Source: Metabacillus idriensis (GTDB lineage Bacteria > Bacillota > Bacilli > Bacillales > Bacillaceae). From it: a stretch of DNA of 64,000 bases. The position numbers were made by a program, and so were the translations under genes. The stretch is taken from contig NZ_WKKF01000001.1 in NCBI RefSeq assembly GCF_009674765.1, positions 868,001-932,000 of the forward strand. Reading direction: 5' to 3'. Positions 9,213-18,050 of this stretch are shown here, piece after piece (position 1 is the stretch's first letter; each line of letters opens with the position of its first letter). The notes beneath the pieces were generated by a model. The model worked only from the letters and a program-made list of their open reading frames with translations. It made no database searches and was not told the DNA's origin.

Positions 9213-10454
9213 TTGAAACGAATTCTTGTGCTGATCACAATCCTGATGCTTGCCCTAAGTGCTTTGCCTGCAGCAAAAGATGTTGCTGCTCATAAGGAAA
9301 AGAAAAAGAATAAAGTATTGCCTGGTGTTGAAGTCCTATTAGAAGATCAAAAAGATCTTTTAAAAGGCAAAAAAGTCGGCTTAATTACCAATCCGACTGG
9401 AATCGACTCGAAGCTTACCAGCATAGTGGATTTGCTGCACAATGATCCGGATATTGAACTGACAGCCTTATTCGGTCCGGAGCATGGAGTGCGCGGAGAT
9501 GCTCAAGCTGGATCTTACGTCGAATCCTACATCGATGAAAAAACTGGATTGCCTGTCTACAGCCTTTATGGACAAACAAAAAAACCAACACCAAAAATGC
9601 TTGAAAATGTGGAAGTGCTTGTTTTTGACATCCAAGACGTTGGGACACGCTACTACACATACATTTACACAATGGCTTATGCAATGGAAGCAGCTAAAGA
9701 AAACAACATTCCAATCGTTGTGCTTGACCGTCCGAATCCGCAAGGCGGACTTTCAGTTGATGGCCCCGTTTTGGAACCAGAAGCCGCATCGTTCGTGGGA
9801 CTCTATCCGATTCCGACAAAGCACGGCATGACCGTTGGAGAGCTTGCATCTTTCTTTAACGAAGAATTTGAAATTGAAGCAGATCTGACAGTTGTGAAAA
9901 TGAAAGGCTGGAAGCGCTCGATGGATTATGATGACACAGGTCTACCATTTGTCCTTCCGTCACCTAACATGCCAACTGTTTCAACAACCTTTGTTTATCC
10001 GGCAACGGGTCTGGTTGAAGGAACTAATCTGTCAGAAGGTCGCGGTACAACGAAGCCATTTGAACTGATCGGCGCGCCGTTCATCAACAGCACGGACCTG
10101 GCTGCAGAACTGAATTCGCTGAGCTTGCCAGGTGTGAAATTCAGAGCAGCATCCTTTACACCGACCTTCTCAAAGCACGCTGGAAAGCTGAGCCACGGGG
10201 TAGAAGTCTATGTAACAGACCGCGAAGAATTTGAAGCCATCCCAACAGGTCTTCAAATTATCAAAACGGTACATGACATGTACCCGAACGACTTCCAATT
10301 CTTATCGAATAACTTCTTCGATAAATTAATCGGAAACACATGGGTCAAACCGATGATTCTGGATGGAGCTTCTGTTACAGACATCATGAATAAATACCAG
10401 AAAGAACAGGATGAATTTAAAAAGATTCGAAAAGAGTATTTGATCTATAAGTAA
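9213..10454 (+). CDS. namZ: Secreted exo-beta-N-acetylmuramidase (DUF1343, GH171)
   Basis: NamZ releases MurNAc from the non-reducing end of peptide-free glycan, supplying MurP. The 413-residue protein starts at TTG after GGGGAGAGG, has a signal peptide of ~26 residues and a full DUF1343 domain. Family hallmarks seen are KKVGLITNPTGID, LFGPEHGVRGDAQAG, FDIQDVGTRYYTY and GLVEGTNLSEGRGTTKPFE. It is the last gene of the operon; a strong terminator follows. Confidence 0.93.
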   Translation: MKRILVLITILMLALSALPAAKDVAAHKEKKKNKVLPGVEVLLEDQKDLLKGKKVGLITNPTGIDSKLTSIVDLLHNDPDIELTALFGPEHGVRGDAQAGSYVESYIDEKTGLPVYSLYGQTKKPTPKMLENVEVLVFDIQDVGTRYYTYIYTMAYAMEAAKENNIPIVVLDRPNPQGGLSVDGPVLEPEAASFVGLYPIPTKHGMTVGELASFFNEEFEIEADLTVVKMKGWKRSMDYDDTGLPFVLPSPNMPTVSTTFVYPATGLVEGTNLSEGRGTTKPFELIGAPFINSTDLAAELNSLSLPGVKFRAASFTPTFSKHAGKLSHGVEVYVTDREEFEAIPTGLQIIKTVHDMYPNDFQFLSNNFFDKLIGNTWVKPMILDGASVTDIMNKYQKEQDEFKKIRKEYLIYK

Positions 10455-10465
10455 TAGAATGAAAG

Positions 10466-10497
10466 AGGATGAAATCATTGTGATTTCATCCTTTTTT
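10466..10497 (+). terminator. Terminator of the mur operon
   Basis: A perfect 12-bp stem (AGGATGAAATCA with TGATTTCATCCT) and a 3-nt loop run into six Ts directly after namZ. Confidence 0.9.
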
Positions 10498-10568
10498 AAT
10501 TGAAAGCCGTAATTAAGGCAGTATGCAAAAAAAATTGGCTGAATAATGATTATTCTGAATGTAGCCGC

Positions 10569-10776
10569 TTCGTAATTTTTGTCCTCATATAGCGTGATTG
10601 GTTGCATTTTGGAGGCACCATTCTGAATTTTTGTCCTCATACAGCGTGGTTGATTCCATTTTGGAGGCACCGTTCTGAATTTTTGTCCTCATTAAGCGTG
10701 GTTGATTCCATTTTGGGTGCACCGTTCTGAATTTTTGTCCTCATAAAGCGTGATTGGTTCCATTTCGGAAGCACCA
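10569..10776. repeat. Tandem array, four 52-bp units
   Basis: Four contiguous units at 10569, 10621, 10673 and 10725, each exactly 52 bp and differing at a few positions. Each contains TTTTTGTCCTCAT, AGCGTG and CCATTTTGG-like blocks. There are no unique spacers and no credible gene. Read on the minus strand, the unit shares CTGTATGAG and GGAATCAA blocks with the 52-bp array near 47.1 kb. It fills most of the 10455-10874 gap. Confidence 0.85.
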
Positions 10777-10874
10777 TTCTGCCAATGAAATTTCTACAAG
10801 ATCCTAGATATGTAAAGAAGGAGATTCCTGTAAATTGCAGAATTTTATTGACAGGAATCATAAGGAGGATGCAT

Positions 10875-11228
10875 GTGAAGAGATTTTTGATGGTCATGCT
10901 GCTGACACTTTTTATATGTGCTGGTTTCATTGGTTTAAGATTCGGCAGCGCATTGTTTCAAGAGGAAGATTCTGCATCTATTTTACTCTCAATTCTGGAG
11001 CTTGAGCTATCAATGAGTGATTACGCAAAGGTTTCCGAGCATAGATATGTTTCAAAAAGCACAGACAGTTCGGGATTCATTAAGGAATTTATGACGGAAA
11101 AAGGATGGACTTATAGAGATCAAGCTGGCTCAGGACTTATTTTTGAGAAGGAAGAGCGGTCTGTTGTAGTGGAGACTAGACAATTCTCCAGGCATTATAT
11201 TTTGTGGGATGTTCCTAAGGATAGCTGA
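10875..11228 (+). CDS. Small membrane-anchored protein of unknown function
   Basis: I do not recognise this 117-residue protein. It begins with a hydrophobic segment (about residues 3-22, FLMVMLLTLFICAGFIGLRF), which would anchor it or serve as a signal. A polar domain follows, with strands such as GWTYRDQAGSGLIFEKEERSVV. The GTG at 10875 has AAGGAGG six or seven bases upstream; longer in-frame starts exist but lack such a site. A tiny basic membrane protein follows 28 bp downstream and may share the transcript. Confidence 0.6.
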   Translation: MKRFLMVMLLTLFICAGFIGLRFGSALFQEEDSASILLSILELELSMSDYAKVSEHRYVSKSTDSSGFIKEFMTEKGWTYRDQAGSGLIFEKEERSVVVETRQFSRHYILWDVPKDS

Positions 11229-11256
11229 AAGCCATTTACTATATAAAGGAGTCAAT

Positions 11257-11415
11257 ATGAGAGCAGATCTGAAAAAAAGAAGAGTGCAGCAGCGTTATCG
11301 CGATAAAAAGAGGCGAAAAGAAGAAAGGAATAAACATACAGTTGAAGCAATCGTTGTTCTTTTTTTCTTTTTGCTGTTTGCGTTTTTATTTTTTAGAAAT
11401 TATCTTGTTTGGTAA
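11257..11415 (+). CDS. Tiny basic single-pass membrane protein
   Basis: This 52-residue protein is very basic in its first half (KKRRVQQRYRDKKRRKEER) and then has one transmembrane segment (AIVVLFFFLLFAFLFF). By the positive-inside rule the N-terminus is cytoplasmic. AAAGGAG precedes the ATG. No family is recognised; function unknown. Confidence 0.55.
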   Translation: MRADLKKRRVQQRYRDKKRRKEERNKHTVEAIVVLFFFLLFAFLFFRNYLVW

Positions 11416-11499
11416 ATGAGTTGAAAAGCAATGTTCCAGATGTTCGTATGCTGTCGGCTGTGCATGAATTTGATCAAGAAGAACCACAGGAGGAATACA

Positions 11500-12108
11500 A
11501 TGAAACGAATCCCTTTTGAACGTCCAACAGATCATTATGATGAAAAAGTTTTACCAATTGATGAGCAACTTTGTGAATTATTGAAATTGCGGAAAGACAT
11601 ATCAAATAACCAACCGGGTTTTCCGCCTTTGGAATATATCGATGACTGGGCAGTAAAATACGATTTATACGAGGATTTGCTGAATAGCGTGTTCGGAGCA
11701 TTATGGAATGATGAACAATTTCGTCCTGTTGTCGAACCAGAAGGCTTTCGCAAGTATATCCAGGTTTTAAAATCAGTTGAGATAGGGGAAGGTTTTTATT
11801 CCCTCCCATTTATTCGACAATATGAGAATGTCAGTGTTGTATGTCTGAATATTGATTGGGAGATGAACGAAGGTTGCCTGGAAGATCGGATTCACCGGCA
11901 TAGCTTTTGGAAGTTATTTATTAAAGGCGCTTATGATTGCCGAATTAAGGGAGGCGGGGGATCGGATGGGCATCTTTCGTACAATTTCATCGTGTCACCG
12001 CCTTTGCCTGACAATCTTTCAGGTTTTGAATTCTCCTTTAAAGAGTATAAGAATCCGTTAAGGGATGAAGAGTCAGCCGGACAGGTAATACGAATCAGAA
12101 TTGAATAA
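11500..12108 (+). CDS. Hypothetical soluble protein, 202 residues
   Basis: The protein has no signal peptide or membrane helix and no motif I recognise. It contains the stretch WKLFIKGAYDCRIKGGGGSDGH near the middle and a PPLPDNLSGFEFSFKEY segment later. The ATG at 11500 has an AGGAGG eight or so bases upstream, whereas the longer frame has none. It stands alone, 84 bp after the preceding gene and before a terminator. Confidence 0.6.
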   Translation: MKRIPFERPTDHYDEKVLPIDEQLCELLKLRKDISNNQPGFPPLEYIDDWAVKYDLYEDLLNSVFGALWNDEQFRPVVEPEGFRKYIQVLKSVEIGEGFYSLPFIRQYENVSVVCLNIDWEMNEGCLEDRIHRHSFWKLFIKGAYDCRIKGGGGSDGHLSYNFIVSPPLPDNLSGFEFSFKEYKNPLRDEESAGQVIRIRIE

Positions 12109-12203
12109 GAAAAATTGTATTTATTCATCATGAGGCGAACAAATTATATATAGCGGGTGACTGTTTTACTTTTGTAAAAAGTTATTTACTGAAAAATAAC
12201 AAA

Positions 12204-12238
12204 AAAGGAGCCAGGATCACAAAATCCATGGCTCCTTT
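12204..12238. terminator. Bidirectional terminator
   Basis: AAAGGAGCCA and TGGCTCCTTT form a 10-bp stem between two convergent genes (11500-12108 forward, 12254-12883 reverse), with A and T runs on either side. Confidence 0.75.
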
Positions 12239-12253
12239 CTTATTAATATCATT

Positions 12254-12883
12254 TTAAGCCGTAGCCGATACCCGATCCTCTTCAGAATCTGCTGCCTGAC
12301 TCTCCCGCTCAAGCGGAGCTTTTTTATGATATCTGCCTAGGATAGCGGTCATAACAAAGATCGCAACAGCCGAGTAGACAATTTGCAGCGGTCCGAAGAC
12401 AAGGAGCGCTGAACCGACGATCATGAGGTCGGTAATGAGCATCGTTTTGCCTGGGTTAAATCCGAATTTCTTCTCAAGGAAAATGCAGAGAATGTTCATG
12501 CCGCCTAAGGATGATCCGTTTCTGAACAGGAAGATCAGTCCGATGCCGATGGAGATTCCTCCAAGGATGGCTGCGATAACCGGATGCGGAAAATGGACAA
12601 TGAAAGATTGCTGCAGAAATTCTGAGGTGATGGACAAGATGCTGACGCTGATAAACGTCCGAAGGGCAAAGGCGATGCCAAGCTGAGTGACAGCGAGTGC
12701 ATAGAATGGCAGATTGATTACAAAAAACAGGGTTCCAAATGAATAGTTGGTCAGATGCTGTGCTACGATGCCAAGACCGGCCGTTCCGCCAATCACAAGT
12801 TCTGAGGATGATAGCAAGTGAACGCCGAGGGACACGGCAAAACAGCCAATAAGGATGCTGACCCAGCGAATTACGTTTTGCAT
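12254..12883 (-). CDS. YitT-family (DUF161) membrane protein
   Basis: This is an integral membrane protein of about 209 residues with five or six transmembrane helices. Sequences such as GGTAGLGIVAQHLT, NLPFYALA, GGISIGIGLIFLFRNGSSLGG and FGFNPGKTMLITDL are typical of YitT proteins. It lacks the long C-terminal DUF2179 domain found in many family members and ends in an acidic tail. I start it at the ATG before QNVIRWV (12883), with AAGGAG upstream; a longer frame reaches 12928. The transported substrate is unknown. Confidence 0.75.
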   Translation of the reverse strand: MQNVIRWVSILIGCFAVSLGVHLLSSSELVIGGTAGLGIVAQHLTNYSFGTLFFVINLPFYALAVTQLGIAFALRTFISVSILSITSEFLQQSFIVHFPHPVIAAILGGISIGIGLIFLFRNGSSLGGMNILCIFLEKKFGFNPGKTMLITDLMIVGSALLVFGPLQIVYSAVAIFVMTAILGRYHKKAPLERESQAADSEEDRVSATA

Positions 12884-13131
12884 GTTTCCGGACGACTCCT
12901 TCTGTAGATGATATCCATCATTATACATGAAGAATTGAGGGATCCTTTTGTTATTGAAAAATGGAAATGTTATGAAAATTAATTGAAAACCTTTTCATTT
13001 TGGGTGATTCAGAAAATAAATTCAGAAAGGAATTTTTCGCAGAATACAGCCCTTTCCTTTATAATTGAAATGACTAATAAAGTGTTTCTAAATCCAATGA
13101 CGAATAAATGTGAATATCTGACCGTTTACCT

Positions 13132-13157
13132 GTTTATTTTTATTTCAGATTGGGTAA
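13132..13157 (+). promoter_or_regulatory. Sigma-B type promoter upstream of the GAF-STAS gene
   Basis: GTTTAT (13132-13137), a 14-bp spacer and GGGTAA (13152-13157) match the general-stress consensus GTTTAW-N12-15-GGGWAW. It lies 60 bp before the start of an RsbR-like gene, giving a plausible feedback loop within the sigma-B system. Confidence 0.65.
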
Positions 13158-13217
13158 TGAATAAAGTTTAAATGAGTTGATACAATCTAAGAACATCAGA
13201 AAGGCTGGAAAAAATAG

Positions 13218-14081
13218 ATGTCAGAAATGCTTTTAGGTTTGAGTACTCCTATAAAAAAATATCGTAATTTTGATGAAGCTTCTGAAAGCATTCTTAAGAT
13301 GATGAGCCAATTTATTGAAATTAATACATTGTTCATTGCGAAAAATGATCGTCATAAAAATGAGATTGTGAAAGTTCTGAATCAGGAATTGACGCTTTTG
13401 GAAGAAGGCTCAGAGCTTCCTTTTAAAGAAACGTTCTGCAAATTGAGCGTTGATAAGGGAAGAGAGGTACTGATCATTTCTGATTTAGCCGGCAGTGATC
13501 TGACAAAAGATTTGGATGTGACGAAAAATTTAGGCGGCGGCTGCTTTATCGGAATTCCGATTTTCTATGAAAATGGTGAGAATTACGGAACCATTTGCGG
13601 TCTTGATGCGAAGCCTTTTGCTTTTACAGACAAGCATGTCGAGCTATTTGAAACGATGGCTTCCCTGCTGTCGTATGTCTTGGAGCTTGATAATGCCAAC
13701 AAAGAAATTATTCATCTTTCAGCCCCGATTGTCCCGATTACCAAGGGTGTTGCAATCCTTCCGATCATTGGTGATATCAGCGAATACCGGGCTGAAAAAA
13801 TCATTCATACGGCTCTTTCCTCAAGTTCCGAATTATCTCTGCAATACTTGATAATCGATTTATCAGGCATACTACAAATGAACGATGACGTTAGTTTTCA
13901 TTTGTTAAATCTTGTGCAGATGCTGAAGCTGATCGGAGTAACTCCTGCATTGACAGGAATTCGGCCGGATTTAGCGATGAAAGCTGTGCAGCTTAATTTA
14001 GATCTGAAGGATGTCATGATAGGCGGGAATCTGGAAGAAATCCTGCATCGCATAGGCTTTACGTTAAATCGAAGCGAATAA
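13218..14081 (+). CDS. RsbR-like GAF-STAS stressosome protein
   Basis: This 287-residue protein has an N-terminal GAF-like sensory domain (about 15-160; CFIGIPIFYENGENYGTICGLD is the typical GAF core) and a C-terminal STAS domain (about 170-280). The STAS part contains VPITKGVAILPIIGD, YLIIDLSG and the RsbR-type ALTGIRPDLA. RsbR paralogues form stressosomes with RsbS and RsbT and feed signals to sigma-B. The GAF sensor replaces the usual non-haem globin domain of RsbR. No rsbS or rsbT is nearby, so it would join complexes made elsewhere. Confidence 0.82.
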   Translation: MSEMLLGLSTPIKKYRNFDEASESILKMMSQFIEINTLFIAKNDRHKNEIVKVLNQELTLLEEGSELPFKETFCKLSVDKGREVLIISDLAGSDLTKDLDVTKNLGGGCFIGIPIFYENGENYGTICGLDAKPFAFTDKHVELFETMASLLSYVLELDNANKEIIHLSAPIVPITKGVAILPIIGDISEYRAEKIIHTALSSSSELSLQYLIIDLSGILQMNDDVSFHLLNLVQMLKLIGVTPALTGIRPDLAMKAVQLNLDLKDVMIGGNLEEILHRIGFTLNRSE

Positions 14082-14102
14082 AACGATCTTTTTCTCATAA
14101 AG

Positions 14103-14132
14103 AAAAGCATGAAGGGCAGCCTCATGCTTTTT
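14103..14132. terminator. Terminator between convergent genes
   Basis: AAAGCATGA and TCATGCTTT form a stem with flanking A and T runs between the GAF-STAS gene and the GDPD gene. It overlaps the last codons of the latter. Confidence 0.65.
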
Positions 14133-14979
14133 GAGCTTTAATATAATCAGGAAAATCCGTTGTAATTCCGTCCAAATCCAGCAGCATAAAAGCTTTTGCT
14201 GTTTTACGGTCGCGAATCGTATACGGAATGATTTTCATGTCGTGTTCATGAATACGCGCGATTAGTTTTTTTGTAACGAGCCGTCTGTTTGGATTCACAT
14301 AGTTTGCATAAGTCTTGAATTCCTCGAGCTGTGTGTTGGATATTCCTTTTGGCGTGAATTTTACAAGGACTCCGATTGGAATCGTTGGTGCGATTTCATG
14401 AAATCGTTTCATCGAATTGGTATCGAATGATTGGACAATGACATTTGTCTGCCGATTTTCAATCAGGCCTCTGCTTGCTAAAACATCGTAGACTTTCTGC
14501 TCAATGCCTGGATACAAGGCAGGGCTTTTCAGCTCAATGAGCAGTCCGCATTTTTCACTATAGCGGTCGAGCACCTCATCAAAGGTGGGGATTTTTTGTC
14601 CAGCAAACGACCCGTGAAACCAGCTCCCTGCATCGAGTTTCCGCAGCTCATTAAATGTGAGATCGCGTACGTTGCCTTTTCCATTTGTTGTTCTTTCAAC
14701 AGAGTCATCATGAATGACCATTAAACGGCCGTCTTTACTTACTTGCAGGTCAATTTCAATAAAATCAGCTTTCATTTCGATCGCTTTATCGTAGGATGCA
14801 ATTGTATTTTCCGGTGCATAGCCTGAGGCCCCTCTGTGGGCAACGGTCAGCATAGAGCGTGCTGCACCTTTTTGGGACGCTGCTTTTTTTAAAAAAAGAA
14901 CGGCTGTCAGCATACAAATTACAATGACAATAATAATGGTTTCAATAAATATACACCTCCCGTCGGCTTGTCTTTTCAT
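14122..14979 (-). CDS. Membrane-anchored glycerophosphodiester phosphodiesterase
   Basis: The protein hydrolyses glycerophosphodiesters to glycerol-3-phosphate and an alcohol, probably on deacylated lipids or teichoic acid turnover products. The 285-residue protein has a single N-terminal membrane helix (about 13-31) followed by a GDPD TIM barrel. Catalytic features seen are AHRGASGYAPENT, the metal site EIDLQVSKDG and IHDDSVERTTNG. The helix and downstream domain suggest the catalytic part faces outside. The annotated ATG has a weak ribosome site, while a strong GGGAGGTG lies inside the frame 8 nt before an ATT codon. Confidence 0.88.
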   Translation of the reverse strand: MKRQADGRCIFIETIIIVIVICMLTAVLFLKKAASQKGAARSMLTVAHRGASGYAPENTIASYDKAIEMKADFIEIDLQVSKDGRLMVIHDDSVERTTNGKGNVRDLTFNELRKLDAGSWFHGSFAGQKIPTFDEVLDRYSEKCGLLIELKSPALYPGIEQKVYDVLASRGLIENRQTNVIVQSFDTNSMKRFHEIAPTIPIGVLVKFTPKGISNTQLEEFKTYANYVNPNRRLVTKKLIARIHEHDMKIIPYTIRDRKTAKAFMLLDLDGITTDFPDYIKAQKA

Positions 14980-15063
14980 AGTACCCCAGTTTATGAAGCA
15001 ATGCCAACAGGAAGGATAGAATCATGATATACTGCAAAAAAAAACAGTGTCAGGGAGGCAGTT

Positions 15064-15762
15064 ATGGAGAAAGCAAAAATCTTGATTGTAGAAGATGAAG
15101 TGAAGATTGCCAGAGTGCTGAAACTGGAGCTTGAGTTTGAAGGGTATTCGGTCCACTCCGTTCACGATGGTCTGGATGCGCTTGAACAAATTCGTTCATC
15201 TTCCTGGAATTTAATCCTCCTTGATGTGATGCTCCCTGGTCTAACAGGCATTGAGGTGCTTAGAAGGCTTCGTGCGAATGATCAGGAAACTCCTGTTATT
15301 CTTTTGACAGCACGCGATTCGATTCCTGATAAAGTGAGCGGCCTTGATCAGGGTGCGAATGATTACATAACAAAACCCTTTCAAATAGAAGAATTGCTGG
15401 CGAGAATCAGGGTTTGTCTGCGGACAAGCAAACCAATCCATTCCTCTGAGGAAGAAGGAATCTTGCAGGCTGCAGATCTTACAGTGAATGAAAAAACAAG
15501 AGACGTCAGGCGGGGAGCGGCAGAAATTGAGCTGACGCCGCGGGAATTTGATTTGCTTGTCTTTTTACTTAATCATAAAAATCAGGTGCTGAACCGCGAG
15601 CAGATCCTAAACGGAGTGTGGGGATATGACTATTACGGAGATACAAATGTCGTTGATGTGTATATCCGTTATTTGCGGAAAAAAGTAGACAGTGAGTTTG
15701 ATTATGCCCTTATTCACACAGCCAGAGGTGTCGGATATTCTATCAAGGAGCCCGCATCATGA
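15064..15762 (+). CDS. ykoG: OmpR-family response regulator, YkoG-like
   Basis: This 232-residue regulator has a receiver domain (1-120) with phospho-acceptor Asp54 in LILLDVMLPG and the conserved Lys in YITKPF, followed by a winged-helix DNA-binding domain ending in YALIHTARGVGYSI. The AGGGAGG site precedes the ATG. The stop overlaps the sensor kinase start by 4 bp. Two PepSY proteins follow the kinase, the same arrangement as ykoGH with ykoI/ykoJ in B. subtilis, hence the symbol; orthology is probable, not proven. Confidence 0.8.
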   Translation: MEKAKILIVEDEVKIARVLKLELEFEGYSVHSVHDGLDALEQIRSSSWNLILLDVMLPGLTGIEVLRRLRANDQETPVILLTARDSIPDKVSGLDQGANDYITKPFQIEELLARIRVCLRTSKPIHSSEEEGILQAADLTVNEKTRDVRRGAAEIELTPREFDLLVFLLNHKNQVLNREQILNGVWGYDYYGDTNVVDVYIRYLRKKVDSEFDYALIHTARGVGYSIKEPAS

Positions 15763-17120
15763 AAATCAATCATAAAATTCAGCTGTTCTCAACCGTCTGG
15801 ATGCTGATTATCGTTCTTGCGATTAATGCTGCCATCTATTTTTTGTTTTTAACGATGACTCAAAACAGCGAGCTTGACCGGGTAAAGCTGCAGGCTGAAG
15901 CCGTTGCAGGGGCCATAAGGCAGGATGAAAACCAGCAGGTAAACTCATCAGACCTTTTAAGAGCTTATTTGCCTGCAGACGGGATGATCCGAATTATTAA
16001 TGAACAATCAAAACAGATTTTAGCTGTTTCAAAAAATGCAGATTATCGAAACATTCTGTCTCCGGAATTTCGCTCCTCTGAAAGCAGCGAAGTCGTCGAG
16101 GCTGAAGGACTTTCTTTTGCCAAGGCTGCTGTTCCTGTGATTTGGAGCAATGGGGAAGTCGTTCAGCTTGAGGTAACCGAAAACCTTGAGAATGTGAATG
16201 AAAATATGAATGTATTGAAAATCGTCCTGGCCATCGCTTCGCTTCTAGTTTTGCTGCCCTCCTTCTTTGCAGGAAGAATGCTGAGCAGGATGATTCTAAA
16301 GCCAATCAACTCTTTAATTGGGACGATGGAGGAAATTGAGAAAAAGGAAACCTTTAAAAAAATTGAAGTCAGCGGCCATTCTAAGGATGAGCTGCATCAG
16401 ATGACAAATACGTTCAACAATATGATTGAACTGCTTCAGACAAATTTTGAAAAACAGCAGCAGTTCATTTCCGATGCGTCACATGAATTGAAAACGCCTT
16501 TAACGGTTATTGAAAGCTATGCAAGCTTGCTGAAACGATGGGGGACAACAAAACCTGAAGTCATGGAAGAATCTGTAGAAGCCATTTACTCTGAAGCAGT
16601 GAGGATGAAAGAAATGACTGGGCAGCTTCTTCAGCTCGCCGAAAATGATGCGCGTATGCAGTTGAACGTGGAAAAAATTGATCTTGTTTCGATTTGTCAC
16701 CAGTCAGGACGAACACTCGAGCAGGTCTACAACCGTCATATTAACTTTCATTTTGATCAAAAGGAGCTGTTCATCTTTGCAGACGAGCTGAAAATGAAAC
16801 AGCTGCTGTTCATTTTGTTCGATAATGCGATGAAGTACAGTTCAAAAAGCATCACATGTACGGCTGAACGGGAGAATGGGAGGGTGCATCTTTCTATTGC
16901 CGATCAGGGCATCGGAATTCCGGCTGAGGATCTTCAGCATGTATTCGACCGTTTTTTCAGAGTGGATAAAGCGCGAAATAGAGAAACAGGAGGGACAGGA
17001 CTTGGTCTTTCCATTGCCCGAAAAATTGTTCATGCCCATGGAGGAGAGATTTCAATCGATAGCACGGAGGGAAAGGGGACTGCTGTTCATCTTTTTTTTG
17101 AAAATCAATCCTTCTCATGA
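15759..17120 (+). CDS. ykoH: Sensor histidine kinase, YkoH-like
   Basis: The 453-residue kinase has two membrane helices (about 9-33 and 152-175) flanking an extracytoplasmic sensor of ~115 residues. A HAMP linker follows, then a HisKA domain with His242 in SDASHELKTPL and a HATPase domain (N box DNAMKYS, GIGIPAED, GGTGLGLSIA). It overlaps the response regulator by 4 bp, so the two form one operon. The neighbouring exported PepSY proteins may modulate the extracytoplasmic sensor; that is inference. Confidence 0.85.
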   Translation: MKINHKIQLFSTVWMLIIVLAINAAIYFLFLTMTQNSELDRVKLQAEAVAGAIRQDENQQVNSSDLLRAYLPADGMIRIINEQSKQILAVSKNADYRNILSPEFRSSESSEVVEAEGLSFAKAAVPVIWSNGEVVQLEVTENLENVNENMNVLKIVLAIASLLVLLPSFFAGRMLSRMILKPINSLIGTMEEIEKKETFKKIEVSGHSKDELHQMTNTFNNMIELLQTNFEKQQQFISDASHELKTPLTVIESYASLLKRWGTTKPEVMEESVEAIYSEAVRMKEMTGQLLQLAENDARMQLNVEKIDLVSICHQSGRTLEQVYNRHINFHFDQKELFIFADELKMKQLLFILFDNAMKYSSKSITCTAERENGRVHLSIADQGIGIPAEDLQHVFDRFFRVDKARNRETGGTGLGLSIARKIVHAHGGEISIDSTEGKGTAVHLFFENQSFS

Positions 17121-17176
17121 AGTTTTAATCTTGATAAGGTAACATAATTTCAAGGAATGCTTACTAGGAGGGAATC

Positions 17177-17878
17177 ATGAACAGAAAATGGACCATCTTC
17201 AGTGTGCTTATGATTATTGGCGTCATTGGAATCATCGGGATTGCTTCTGTCATGAAGGGTGATGTGAAGGTAACCGAAGCAGAAGCCCGAAATTTAGTAG
17301 AAGCGCACTATACGGGAACAATTAAAGAAATGGTGTTAACTAAATTAGATGACAGAGAAGTCTATCAGGTGGAGCTTGAAGAAAAGAAGGGACTATATAC
17401 GCTCGAAGTAGATGCCGCAACTGGCAGCATTCAGAACCTGAAGCAGGTAAAGAAAGCAGATCTTGAAAGTGAGAAAGAACCGGCACTGTCAGAAGCAGAT
17501 GCGAAAAAGCTTGCAGAGGAAACCTACAGCGGGAACGTTCAGACTATGACTTTACAGGGAAAAACCTACAGCATCATATTGCTGACAAAAACAGAAGAAA
17601 TTAAAGTAGAAATGAATGCTGACAGCGGGGAAATTAAGTCAGAGGATAAAAGCAGCATTGAAAAAACCAAACAGCCGGTCAAATTGACAGAAGAACAAGC
17701 GAAAAAAATCGCGTTGGCTGAAGTGAAAGGGAACATAGAAGATATTGATCTAGAAGAAGAGGATGGCAGTGTATTCTATGAAGTCGAAATCGAAGCAGGA
17801 CAGCAGGAAGCAACCATCCAAATTGACGCATTTACAGGTAAAATTTTATCTGTAGCCATTGAAAATGAAGAAGACTGA
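17177..17878 (+). CDS. PepSY-domain exported protein (three repeats)
   Basis: This 233-residue protein has an N-terminal hydrophobic segment (about 6-26; signal or anchor) and three PepSY-type repeats. Each starts with a [T/S]EAxAxxLA-like helix (TEAEARNLVEAHY, SEADAKKLAEETY, TEEQAKKIALAEV) followed by strands ending in D-x-x-[T/S]G. PepSY domains are found in exported proteins and are thought to inhibit proteases or bind metals. It follows the kinase by 56 bp and is likely cotranscribed; a terminator follows. Confidence 0.75.
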   Translation: MNRKWTIFSVLMIIGVIGIIGIASVMKGDVKVTEAEARNLVEAHYTGTIKEMVLTKLDDREVYQVELEEKKGLYTLEVDAATGSIQNLKQVKKADLESEKEPALSEADAKKLAEETYSGNVQTMTLQGKTYSIILLTKTEEIKVEMNADSGEIKSEDKSSIEKTKQPVKLTEEQAKKIALAEVKGNIEDIDLEEEDGSVFYEVEIEAGQQEATIQIDAFTGKILSVAIENEED

Positions 17879-17919
17879 AAAACATCTTTTGATTTTGTCA
17901 GAAGGTGTTTTTTTTATTG
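17879..17919 (+). terminator. Terminator after the first PepSY gene
   Basis: AACATCTTTT pairs with GAAGGTGTTT around a ~10-nt loop and is followed by a T run, directly after the stop codon. Confidence 0.7.
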
Positions 17920-18050
17920 TGTGTGGATAGATATGGCTAAATGATAAGCATTTTATGTTTTTCTCATCGTTTTCTAATGTTTCTATCTCTTTTTTATCAT
18001 TTTAGAGGTCTAAGATAAGGGTGTAAGAGAAAAACAAGGAGGAATAAAAC

